Of a DNA stretch of 64,000 nt, positions 33,860 to 44,931 are shown piece after piece. The first letter of the stretch is position 1. Each line of letters starts with the position of its first letter. A program made the translations under genes and the position numbers. The notes beneath the pieces were generated by a model. That model was given only the letters and a program-made list of their open reading frames with translations, was not told where the DNA came from and did not search any database. The stretch comes from Gigaspora rosea. Lineage: Eukaryota > Glomeromycota > Glomeromycetes > Diversisporales > Gigasporaceae. The stretch is taken from the NCBI GenBank assembly GCA_003550325.1, contig QKWP01001089.1, positions 3,049 through 67,048 on the forward strand. The letters are read 5' to 3'.

Positions 33860-35869
33860 ATTTTTATCGCTTAAAGTTTATTCAACTTTCTATTTTTTAA
33901 AATAATAGTTTAGTTCAAATATCAATAAAGATAATGTAATGACTTTTTAAAAGCCTATGATAATTTAATCGTAAAAATCAATGAATATATGGGGTGTCTT
34001 CAATTAAAAGGGCCCATTTTTACATTTTTTTGAAAAATGAGTTTTCACATGATTGACTTTTTTTAATTATAAATGAAAGTTGAATTACATAATAAAAAAT
34101 CAAGATAATGTAAAAAGAAAAATTACATGAGGCCAACACGTCACTAGTTTACCCGATAGTCACCTGCCGTCTTTAACCAATCAATATCATGAAATTTGAT
34201 TGATCCCGGATCAGTCCGAAAATCAAAACAAATAATTAAACTCAAATATCTCAAAATAAAATATATGTAAAAATGGGCCCTTTTAATTGACATATAGGAC
34301 ATCTTATTTTGTTTTATGCAATGAAATGGGATCGATAATTTAAGATCAACATAATTCTGAAATAATTAGAGTTAACATTTATTACTCTAATAATTCAATA
34401 TTTAACTGGCTAATTGTTTTAGCAGAATATTACAATAATTTACTGTTATATTTTTAGAAAGCTTACAAATTTAAAAATTGTTGGTATAACTTATAACTGA
34501 TAAAACTATTATTCCCTTCCCTATGTGTATTTATATGCTATGCGCATCCTTTGAAAAATAAGTAAGACGATATGTAAATTCTAATACTGAAAATTTAATA
34601 AAATAGTGAAAACAATCTACATGTCAAATTAAAAGAAAATTAAATTAGTTAATTTTTTTATAATACAATAAAAAATGATTGATGCAAATTTAAATAATTA
34701 ATTACAAAAAGATAATAAAATATTCAATATGCTTTCGATTTTGATGTTGATGATGATATTTCCTTTAATCTATTTATCACCCTTTTAAATCCATTAATTT
34801 TTTCCTTTCGATCTTGATAACAACGTGCAAATTTATTTTCTTAAGTGGAATTTCATGAAAGCAGGTATTTCATAACGTTTATATACTTTTTCTTATATCT
34901 AAATTATTACATGCAGACATACATTCCATGCATAGATATGAAATTCAGATTCCATGTGCATGAAAACGAGAAGATAATTTGAATAATGCAATTTATGATA
35001 ATTAAAATCGGATTTGTTAAAGAAATCATTGAAGCTAATAAATTTAATTAAAACAAAAGATTATTATTCTATAGCTCAATTCAAACCAACCAATTGGTCT
35101 TAATCTAATGTTATATAAATTCATTGATATATTTTTGAAATGTTTAACAAATTAAAATGTGAATAAATAACTATTTTATAAAAACTGCAAAATTTATTTG
35201 TTGAAAAAAATAAGCCACTTAATAGCACTAATGATGCACTATCAAATACAAAATTTTTTGCCAAATGTGTATTTTTTTCTTAGTATTTTAATATTTTATA
35301 ATTAATCTTATAAGTAAATATATATTTACCGGTAATAATAAAATGTTATATTAGAAATATATCTGCAACAATTTGATACAAATAAAGGTCTAAAATTTAA
35401 CAATACATAACTAATATATTAGGTAGTTAATAGTGCTGATAATGATGCAATTTTTTAATAAATTATTAAAATAACTAATTTAGTGTCAATTGATTATATT
35501 TGGCCAATTACTACAATTTTAAATTTCAAAATTTTGTAAAGTAAATCAAAAGCGGACTCTAGATATTTTCTTTAATATTTTCATAATGTTTAAAAAAAAA
35601 TACAAAGCTTCGCAAATTTAAATTAGAATACGTAAATGTGTTCATTAAGTTTCAATTAATCATATTGATTTGGCAAGAATATTCAAATTCAGTGACTTGT
35701 GAATTGATGACATCATCTTGATATCAAATTGAAATCATTATTTGGCAAAGTTCAATATTCATTAAATCCGTGTTAAGAAAAACTATTAGGGGGAAAGGAA
35801 ATATTTCTTAGTCTTTATATGAATATTTTTAATCAATATGAAATACTTTTACTACCGGTTTTATCCTTA
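33860..35869 (+). repeat. Array 3' block after copy 4
   Basis: Continuous downstream block of the array, interrupted only by the MITE at 33990-34292. The words ACCAACCAATTGGTCTTAAT and CTAATATATTAGGTAGTTAA are in the same order as in units 5-8. No gene. Confidence 0.7.
33990..34292. mobile_element. Mariner-type MITE, copy 2 (303 bp)
   Basis: Starts TGGGGTGTCTTCAATTAAAA and ends TTTTAATTGACA, with TA on both sides (33988-33989 and 34293-34294). Other units read ATGAATATATAGGACATC here without a break, so the insertion point is exact. Related to the element at 14111-14452 through AAAAGGGCCCATTTTTACA and an AATTACATGAGG...CAACACGTCA interior. Its outermost bases differ from that copy. Confidence 0.85.
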
Positions 35870-36190
35870 TCGGGTGGCAATCAATTAATCGACAATCACT
35901 TCACCGACATAACATTTCACCGACAATTATTCACCGACACGTTCATTTTACCGACAGTTTAATTCACCGAAGCTCATTTCACCGACAAAGTAATTCTGGT
36001 CATTGTCGTTAGGGTCAGGGTAGAATTAGGTAGAATTAGGGCTAAAGTTAGGGTGCTTTTTGAAAAAAAACTTGTCGGTGAAATGAACTTCGGTGAAACA
36101 AACTGTCGGTAAAATGAACTTGTCGGTGAGTATTTGTCGGTAAAATGTTATGTCGGTAAAGTGATTGTCGGCGAAATAATACGAACCCTA
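35870..36190. mobile_element. Foldback element with iterated TCACCGACA arms
   Basis: The left arm carries about seven spaced copies of TTCACCGACA or TTTACCGACA; the right arm carries the complement in the same order and spacing, so the arms pair over about 130 bp. The loop holds GTTAGGGTCAGGGTAGAATT. The right end reads GAACCCTA, like the TAGGGTTC end of elements B and D. About 55 bases of array sequence present in other units are missing here and no target duplication is seen, so it may be an altered insertion. Confidence 0.75.
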
Positions 36191-37263
36191 TAATTCTCTG
36201 TAGAAGAGTTAGAGAAGTATGAAATATTTTACGTACATAAAAAAGCTTAAGCAATATATAATCGAAAAGCATAAGTGCGTTTAGTCATGTGATTGGATGA
36301 TTTTCATACAACAGACTTTAGGTCTACAAATACATTGAATTAGTAATTTAAAGTAACGTAATTGGTAATTTTAATTAAAGGTTGGTAATTTTAAGTAATT
36401 TGAACTGAAGCGATATAGAGATATCATCGTAATAGTGCAACATCAGCCGAAGATTTGCCACCGCTCTAAATAGGCCAGCTATTATATGAAGAAGTGGCGG
36501 AATCGGGATATTACAGTACGAAGTGTGAAAGATTGAGTCTAGAAATTGCAAGTCGAATGAATTAGAATTTCAATGAGTGAAAGAATGCAGAAATTAATGA
36601 TTCTCAACAATCCTTTTTATATTAATGGATTTTCGATGTATTTTCGATTACGCTATGTAAGTTTGTGATTTGACTAATTCCTTCTCAGATCGATCTCTGG
36701 TTGCTTGTAATCAAAGCAGGGACTTATGACAAATTCTCTCTCTATCTTTTCAATCCGTAGACTTCGTCAACATGCATTGTACTTTACAATATTTTGGAAT
36801 TTTAAAATGTGCAATTATTAGCCAAATATAAATTATTGACACTAAATTAATTATTTTACTGAAATAATTTATTACAAAATTGCTTCATTATCAGCACTAT
36901 TAACTACCTAATAGATTATTTAAATATTGCTAATTTTAATCTTTATTTGATAAAATTATTGCAAACATATTGGTAATATTAGCACTTTATTACTACAAAT
37001 ATATTTATAAGATTTCATTAAAATAATAAAATACTAAAGAAATGCCATTTGGCAAAAATTTTGTATTTAATGACAGCACTATTAAGTGGCTTATTTTTTA
37101 GCAAATCAAATTTTTGTCACGTTTTTGTATTCCTGTCGATATGTATATAATAGCTCATTCATGCAAAATGCTGCACATACGTACATAAGTAGCACAACTG
37201 ACAGTATGTCATTTTCATCTTAAATAGTACTCTACGTAACAATTTTATTTTAGATTCTGTAAG
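36191..37263 (+). promoter_or_regulatory. Upstream block of copy 5
   Basis: Same block as before copy 1, from AAAAAAGCTTAAGC at about 36239. It is missing a few short segments (for example part of the GGGGTTAGAGCACGTGG word near 36720). The last 60 bases before the start codon are conserved. Confidence 0.5.
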
Positions 37264-38823
37264 ATGACAACGAAAATTATCGAAAAACTTTTAAACGATT
37301 ATATTGAACTTCTTAACGACGAAGAAGATTTTAATGTAATTATTAATGTTGGAAAAATTCCAAATGTGAAAACTTTTAAAACACATTCCGTTATTTTGAG
37401 ATATCGGTCTTTATACTTTCGTAATGAATTATCGAACATTAATAAAGATGATAATAATATTAAAACTATTGATTTAAATCATATGTCTATTCAGCAATTT
37501 GGTATTATTATCAAGTAAGTTATTGAATTTTTTTTGATATATAATGTGTTGTATTGAATTTTAAATTATTAACATTATTAATTTAATTTAATATAAAGAT
37601 ATATTTACGGGGGGAATCATTTTATTAGATAATCTTGATGTGTCATTTATTTTTGAGCTCATGTTTATTGCTTGCGAGTTTTTTCTTGAAGAATTGGCTA
37701 AATATATTGAAACTTATTTAATTGAGACAAAAGCTCATTGGCTCCGTTTACACTTTGCTCATGTTTATCAAGAAAGTTTCAAAAGTAATACCCTTAAGGA
37801 ATTACAAAAATGGTGCAATGATATTGTGGTAAAATACCCGGATAAGATCTTTGACTCTGAAGATTTTACATTACTTCATGAAAACGCATTAGTATCACTT
37901 GTTGGGAGAGATGATTTACAAATGGGAGAAATAAAGATTTGGAATTATGTTATTAAATGGGGAATTGCTAAAATCCAGACTTGCCTTCTGATTATAAAGA
38001 TTGGACTCACGAAAATTTCCTATCTTTGAAGACTACTTTACAAAACTGCCTACCTCTTATTAGATACTTTCAAATATCTGGTGATGATATTTATGAATAT
38101 GTACATCCATATAAACAAATTCTTGAAAAGTCCCTTTGGAAAGATGTAAAGATGCGATTTATTTCTCCAAATAAATTAGTATCATCAAAAATTCTTCCAC
38201 CGCGCACTATCTTGACACAAAAATTACCAATACGAACAACTGAACCATTTTCAAAAGTTATTAATGAAGTGCATGCAGCTGAAATCGCTTCATGGATTGA
38301 TAAAAGGGAATATAAATATTCTACGGAAAATAATCCATATGAGTTTAAATTGCTTCTTCGTGGAAGTAGGGACGGTTTTACTAACGCTACAATATGGAAT
38401 TTATACAATAAGAAGACAAGTGTTATTGTTGCCATGAAAGTTAATGGCACTGACGAAATTCTTGGTGGATATAATCCTATTGGATGGGAAAAACCAAATT
38501 CACCTGTTCTATTAAAGCGTTGTAACGATAGCTTTATTTTTTCATTGAAAAATGGTACTATCCAAAATTCTATTTTAAGTCGTGTAAAAAATCCAACTAA
38601 AAAAGTAATTTATAATGATCCTTACCACGGGGCACGTTTTTCTTTTGGCTTCTCTATGATAAATAATTTTAACCAAGACAGGCAATGCCATTGCTATTGT
38701 GATATCAATAATATTATATATAATCCAATTAGAGACACATCGTTGTATTGTACCGATAGTTACGTTTCATATTTTTCTGTAGAGGAGTATGAAATATTTC
38801 AAATTCATAAAAAGTCTTTATAA
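37264..38823 (+). pseudogene. BTB-BACK-TLDc gene, copy 5 (two frameshifts)
   Basis: Exon 1 37264-37514 is open, the intron is 37515-37598 and exon 2 runs to 38823. Two changes break exon 2. The G-run after TTTAC has six Gs where copy 1 has five. One base is missing in ATTGCTAAAATCC (copy 1 ATTGCTCAAAATCC) near 37969. The second change is shared exactly with copy 8. The rest, including the whole TLDc domain (280 codons from 37981), is clean. This copy therefore cannot make a full-length protein unless by frameshifting, for which there is no evidence. Confidence 0.9.
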
Positions 38824-40696
38824 TTTTTTTTGCTTAAATTTTATTCAACTTTTAATTTTTTAAAATAATAGACCAACACACAAATATCAATAAAGATAAT
38901 GACTCCATTTTTAACATTTTAAATGAGATAATTTAATCGTTAAAACCAATGAATATGTAGTATACCTTATTTTATTTTATGTAATGAAATGGAATCGACA
39001 ATTTTAGATCAAATAATCCCAAAAGATTTAAGGGTAACTTTTATTTCAATCTTTGACTGGCTAATTTTTTTATAGTTGTTTACTGTTATATTTTTAAAAA
39101 GCTTACAAATTTAAAATTGTTGGTATAACTATATAACTGATAAAAGTGTATATATATGCTATGCGTATCCTTTGAAAAATAAGTAAGACAATATGTAAAT
39201 TCTAATTCTGAAAATTTCATAAAATAGTGAAAACAATCTATATGTCAAATTAAAAGAAATTTAAATTAGTTAATTCTTTTATAATACAATTAAAAATGAT
39301 TGATGCAAATTTAAATAATTAATTCACAAAAAATAATAAAATATTCAATGTCTTTTCGATTTTGATGTTGATGATATTTCCTTTAATCTATTTATCACCC
39401 TTTTAAATCCATTATTTTTTCCTTTCGATATTTTTGTGTCACCGATTTTATCTTGATAACAACGTGCAAATTTATTTTCTAAAGTGGAATCTCACGAAAG
39501 CCGGTATTTCATAATGTTTAGATACATTTTTCTTATAACTAAATTATTACATGCAGACATATATTCCATATGAAATTCAGATTCCATTTGCATGAAAACG
39601 ATAAGATAATTCGAATAATGCAATTTATGATAATTAAAATTAGATTTGTTTAATAGATCTTGGAGCTAACAATTTTAATTAAAACAAAAGATTATTATTC
39701 TATAGTTCATTTTAAACCAACCAATTGGTCTTAAATCTAATGTTATATAAATTCATTGATATATTTTTGAAATGTTTAACAAATTAAAATGTGATTAAAT
39801 AAATATTTTATAAAAATTGCCAAAATTTTCTTTGTTAAAAAAAATAAGCCGCTTAATAGCGCTAATAATACATATTAAAATACAAAATTTTTGTCAAAAT
39901 TTTTTCTTAGTATTTTAATATTTTATAATTTAATCTTATAAATAAATATATTTGTACCGGTAATAATAAAATGCTGTATTAGAAATATGTCTGCAACAAT
40001 TTAATACTAATAAAGTTAACAATATATATCTAATATATTAGGTAGTTAATAGTGCTGATAATGATGCAATTTTTTAATAAATTTTTAAAATAACTAATTT
40101 AGTGTCGATTGCTTATATTTGGCTAATGACTGCAATTTTTAAATTTCAAAAATTTTGTAAAGTAAATCAAAAGCGGCTCGAGATATTTTCTTTAAAATTT
40201 TCATAATGTTTAAAAAAAAATACAAAGCTTCGGAAATTTAAATTAGAATACGTATAAGTTTCAATTAATCATATTGATTTGGCAGAAATATTTAAATTCA
40301 TTGACTTGTGAACTGATGACATCATAGTGATACCGAATTGAAATCATTATTTGGATAATGCTGTAATGTAAGCAAAGTTCAATATCCATTAAATCCGTGT
40401 TATGAAAAAACTATTAGGGAAGGAAATATTACTTTGCCTTTATATGAATATTTTTAATCAATATGGGAAATTCTTTTACTACAGGTTTTATCTTGTATGA
40501 AAGTCTTATTAGAAACGCATAATCTTATATCAATAACCATTATAATACTCTCTGTAGAAGAATTAAAGAAGTATGAAATATTTCACGCCATAAAAAGCTT
40601 AAGCAATATATAGTCGAAAAGCATAAGTGCGTTTAGTCATGTGATTGGATGTTTTCCATACAACCAAAAGAAAAGACTTTAGGTCTGCAAATACAT
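38824..40696 (+). repeat. Array 3' block after copy 5 and start of the next unit
   Basis: Nearly identical to the block after copy 8 (56459-57655) up to about 40020, then more like the other units. The next upstream block starts near 40594. No gene. Confidence 0.75.
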
Positions 40697-40706
40697 TGAA
40701 TTAGTA

Positions 40707-41000
40707 TTTTTTTTTTTTAAATTTCCCAGTCGCGTGTGCTGGGGCGCAATTGGCGCTCTTTTATTTATACCACATAATATTACATGCTTTTAACTACACT
40801 AAATTTTAATGCACTACATAACTGGTTTATTTTAGGAGATTTCACCCTAATATTGAATTGTAACTGCCGAAGCTCCTTTTTGAGTTGGAACGCTGCTTGC
40901 CGTATGGCACTGGTTTTAGTTATCTCTTCTTCGCCCCATTTGGCTTTCGCGAACATACACCATATTGTATATATTACCTGGATGTGAAGCCACTGGGCTG
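40707..41000 (-). mobile_element. 5'-truncated LINE with perfect target duplication
   Basis: On the minus strand it ends in GCACACGCGACTGGGAAATT followed by an A-run. The 10-bp duplication TGAATTAGTA lies at 40697-40706 and 41001-41010 in otherwise intact array DNA. A poly-A tail, a short 5'-truncated body and a target duplication are the marks of LINE retrotransposition. The minus frame from about 40995 to the stop at 40780-40782 encodes the C terminus of a protein (QWLHIQVIYTIWCMFAKAKW, later FQLKKELRQLQF), consistent with the end of a LINE ORF2. Confidence 0.88.
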
Positions 41001-41010
41001 TGAATTAGTA

Positions 41011-41659
41011 ATTTAAAGTAACGTAATTGATAATTTCAATTAAAAAGTTGGTAATTTTAAGTAATTTGAACTGAAACGATATACCTCAATAATATTGGCA
41101 AAATTACGCGAGATATCATCATAATTGTAGAGCGAGAGCCGAAGATTTGCCACCGCTCTAAGTAGGCCAGCTATTATATGAAGAAGTGGCGGAATTTGGA
41201 TATTACGTAAGAAGTGGTTAGTTTTGAGTCTAGAAATTGCAAGTCGAATGAATTAGAATTTTAATGAGTGAAATTAGTGATTCTCAACAATTCTTTTTAT
41301 ATTAATGGATTTTCGATGGATTTTCGATTACGCTATGTAAGTTTGTGATTTGACTAATTACTTCTCAGATCGATCTCTGGTTGCTTATATCAAAACGGGT
41401 TAGAGAACGTGGTGTATAACTTATGACAAATTCTCTCTATCTTTTCAATCTGTAGACCTCGTTAACATTCATTGTACTTTACAAAATTTTGGAATTTTAA
41501 AATGTGCAATTATTAGCCAAATATAAATTATTGACACTAAATTAATTATTTTACTGTAATAATTTATTACAAAATTACTTCATTATCAGCACCTATTAAC
41601 TAACCAATAGATTGTTTAAATATTGCTAAGTTTAATCTTTATTTGATAAAATTATTGCA
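41011..41659 (+). repeat. Upstream block of a unit that lost its gene
   Basis: Normal upstream block (CTAAGTAGGCCAGCTATTAT, then ACATTCATTGTACTTTACAA) that stops in TTTGATAAAATTATTGCA, about 450 bases short of where the start codon should be. Confidence 0.7.
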
Positions 41660-41786
41660 TAATAATAATGATATTAGATATGAAAATCCAATTAGAGACA
41701 CATCGTTGTATGATACCATTAGTCACTAAGCATAGTTTTCTGTAGAGGAGTATGAAATACTTCAGATTCATAGAAAGTCTTTATAG
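41660..41786 (+). pseudogene. Terminal fragment of a BTB-BACK-TLDc gene (internal deletion)
   Basis: Directly after the upstream block comes only the last 40 or so codons of TLDc: a DIRYENPIRDTSLYDT-like segment and the final EEYEILQIHRKSL before TAG. The BTB, BACK and most of TLDc are gone. The deletion joins upstream and downstream DNA within one unit. Confidence 0.85.
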
Positions 41787-42049
41787 ATTTTTATCGCTTA
41801 AAGTTAATTTTTAAAATGATAATTTAGCACAAATATCAATAAAGACTATAACTCCTTTTAAAACTTTTCAAATGTCTGAGATATTTTAATCGAAAAACCA
41901 ATGAATATATAGGACACTTATTTTATTGTGTGTAATGAAATGCGATCGATTATTTTATATCAATATAATTCGGAAATAATCAGGGTAACACTTATTACTC
42001 TAATAATTCAATCTTTAACTGGCTAAATACTTTAGCATAGTACTAGTAG
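41787..42049 (+). repeat. Array 3' block fragment
   Basis: Downstream block up to TTTAGCATAGTA, where the Helitron begins. Copies 1 and 4 continue the array at this point. Confidence 0.65.
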
Positions 42050-44140
42050 TTAGGCACGTCCTTACGTCAGTGCTATAGTAATTATACAAAAGTAATTTAA
42101 AAGTTTTCGATCATTTAAATCAAAATAAATTAGAAGCATTAGAAGCATTTTGGTAGCATTACAAAAAAAACAACATAATGATAAGCGCAATTAACGACTT
42201 TACTTATAAAGAGCTAACTTATAAAATTAAAGCTTTTCTATACACAACATTTTTGGTATATGTTCCAACTTTGCCCTCAATCTGACCATTCTTTACTTTT
42301 ACTTTAAGATTTCTTTTTTTCATGAACTCTTGACAAAGAAACATAAAGTTGGGCATGCGAAAAAATGGGATTTGGAAGATACAACGCAATATAAGATTGT
42401 GTTTGTCCTTTGTTTTATTAATAGCTAAAGCAAATGCTGGTCTTACAGGAAATTGCTTTTGTTTCAATATAAATGGTAGCCTTCTTCCTTAGATATGAAT
42501 AGAGGGATTCTTGGAATAAATAAACATTTTCCTTGCTGATCACCAATTGTTATCACAACATCAATTTAACTGTTGACATATAAGTCTTGACTATTATAAA
42601 GTTCATTGACTGGGTTTAGGTTTCTAAGTAACATAATTGGAGCACCAGTCTTTAATACAAGCTTGTGTGGAGGAAGGCCCAAAGGTATTAGTGAGTTAAG
42701 ATATTCAATAGATATAAAGTTTGACTGTCTTTAAGTACTGAATCAAAGCTGTAATATATCCATTGTTCTCCAGAAAATTTAGACATTATTTGGTTATTTA
42801 AATTATCAAAATCACTGTTTAATAGTGTTAGTATCGCTCTCTCTATTATAAAGGAAGTGTCTGTGGCATTTTCTGCAAGATTATCATACACTTTATTTGC
42901 CAATGTGTCAATAGAATCATTATTATTTTGTGGCTAAACAACTATTTTATCAGGAAGGCAAATTAAATTATTGTTATTTGTTGGCTCTGTTCTATCATTA
43001 CCAATCTTAAGTAAGTATTCTGCAAAAGTTTTTGCTTCATGAGTTGCATTTTGTGAAACTTACATATTGGTAGTTAAAGAGAAGACATGATTATAAATAT
43101 GTTGCCATAGATAGGATTTATTAAGAGCAGCATTGATGATTTTAGATCTAGATCCTTTAGGAACTACAGGCAAGACCTGATAAAAATTGCCACTGAATAA
43201 AACTACCTTGCTGCTGTTACAGAGAGAATTGGATGTTCCTTAGTTCTACGATGCGAAAGGTGATAAAAAGGCAGCTCGCCAGAGGCGTAACTTGGTGATT
43301 TTACCTGATTTAATATAAACGCAACTTGTAATTTAATGTAGTCAAAGTCTATTATATACTTTATTGGACTTAATAATATACTAATCTGAAGATTATTTCC
43401 CCAGAAGAACTAAAACAACCTCCTTTTAATACTATACAAATTATTATGGGAATCGCTAATCTAACATTATGGAAACTATGAGACTAAAATCATACAATAT
43501 CCTATCTACGATGCTATCAAATTAAGTATAACATACGATATTTTTAAATCATTCCGCTGAAGCTAAGCCCCAAGCATGCATAATCGATTATGAATGATTA
43601 ATTATATGCAGAATCAGTTCATATCGATTGTCATATGAAATGTGGTGCAGTATACTTTAAATGATCATCCGATATTTGGAATGTCACATTTACCCCGTGA
43701 CACTGCTTAATGGAAGTTCATTTCCTTAAATATTCCTTAAATTTCTATCAAGGAGCATAGCAGTTTACTATATGTGCCCTGTCCCAAATAATTAATGCTG
43801 TTTCATGAAGTAACTTTGCTAAATCAGATCCTTTTCAATGTTACAGGTTGAACTACCATAGCAACTGGTATTTTAAACTGATAATGTGTAGTATTTCAAT
43901 CATACAATGGCTAGGTTTTAATTTCTGAAAAAGCTACTATTAGTGTGACTTGATTGTTGACATACATATGTGAGGACATTCATATTGATAAGTCTTTCCA
44001 CTACCAGCTGTCCATAAATTAATAGTTATATTTACAAAAATTTGTATTTAAATAGTAACTTACATTATCATCACTGTTAAATTGCTTATTTTTAGCAAGT
44101 TAATTTTGACAGATTATTGTAAAGGAAGTCTAGGTGAATA
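42050..44140 (-). mobile_element. Helitron remnant with PIF1-type helicase region
   Basis: The minus strand carries, in order, the helicase Walker A segment LWTAGSGKT (near 44020-43990), a Walker-B-like IIWDRAHI segment (near 43785), FSGNFYQVLPVVPKGSRSKI (near 43210-43150), SFIIERAILTLLNSD (near 42850) and the C-terminal FPVRPAFALAINKTK...MFLCQEFMKKRNLKVKV (42467-42240). This is the order in Helitron/PIF1 helicases. Several frames are needed, so it is dead. The stretch 43250-43700 is longer than the family needs and may be a further insert. The plus-strand start CTAG with a short hairpin (GCACGT...GTGC, near 42057) fits a Helitron 3' end (minus strand ...CTAG followed by T). Confidence 0.7.
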
Positions 44141-44420
44141 TGTTAGAGCCAGCCTTCACTACAAGGCGAGCGATAGTTAAAAGAAAGATAACTTTCTTAA
44201 CTAAACAAAACACCCTTAAATATCTTTCCTTTTTCGTACTTCTTCATAGTAAGTAATCCGATACCAGAAAATACCAGCATCAAACAAGATGCCATAAAGA
44301 CCACAATGGTAACAATAAAAAATCCATAAAAGGCTAATTAACAAATTGAACATGTGATCTAATAAAAGTCATCTGATCTCGCAATAATGATCGCCCTGTC
44401 ACTTCGATGACAGGCTTCTC
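44141..44420 (+). mobile_element. Fragment of the Helentron-like family found in copy 7
   Basis: AGAGCCAGCCTTCAC...AAGGCGAGCGATAG, then AAAGTCATCTGATCTCGCAA and the hairpin CCTGTCA-CTTCGA-TGACAGG match 50826-51160. The left end of the element is missing. Confidence 0.75.
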
Positions 44421-44931
44421 ACTAAATTGAATAATAAGTTCTGTAACCAAATGTTTTACAATAACTTATAATAAATTTATAGGATTTATTGCAAAACAGC
44501 TTAACCCTAGTAACATAATATGTTTCACTAAAAATGAGTAAGTTTTGTAACAGAATTGTTTATCGTAACTCTTGATAGAATTGTTTATCGTAACTCTTGA
44601 TAGAATTTGAGATAATTCTGATGAAAATTGACTCAACCTTTAACAACATACTTGAATAGCGAGCATGTTTTTTTGAGAATTTTTACAATAGATTATAGTA
44701 ATTCAAATGCACACAAACTCAACAAATTGAATAATAGGAAAAATAGCAGGAGCACCGGTGGTGCTCAATCTCATTCTTGTAATGTATTAAAATTGATATG
44801 TACAGTACATAAGTATACATGTACGTACGTGCAACGTAGCACAACTGTACTGACATACAGTATGTCATTTCATCTTAAATAGTCGATACTGTACACTACG
44901 TAACAATTTATTTTAGATTCTGTACTGTAAG
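44421..44931 (+). promoter_or_regulatory. Stretch upstream of copy 6
   Basis: 44552-44606 holds two copies of a 25-bp repeat (AGAATTGTTTATCGTAACTC). Array similarity begins only at about 44810, so copy 6 keeps just the last 120 bases of the upstream block (CACAACTGTACTGACATACA through the start). An 84-codon frame at 44628-44879 crosses the join and is not credible as a gene. Confidence 0.5.

Noticed and set aside
36000-36052. Telomere-like TTAGGG stretch in the loop of a foldback
   Set aside because: Only a few imperfect GTTAGGGT/AATTAGG words, not a repeat array; similar AACCCTAA words near 47900 are also loop sequence of a foldback.
44628-44879. A first exon upstream of copy 6
   Set aside because: The frame crosses the join between foreign DNA and the array promoter block, so it cannot be an ancestral exon.
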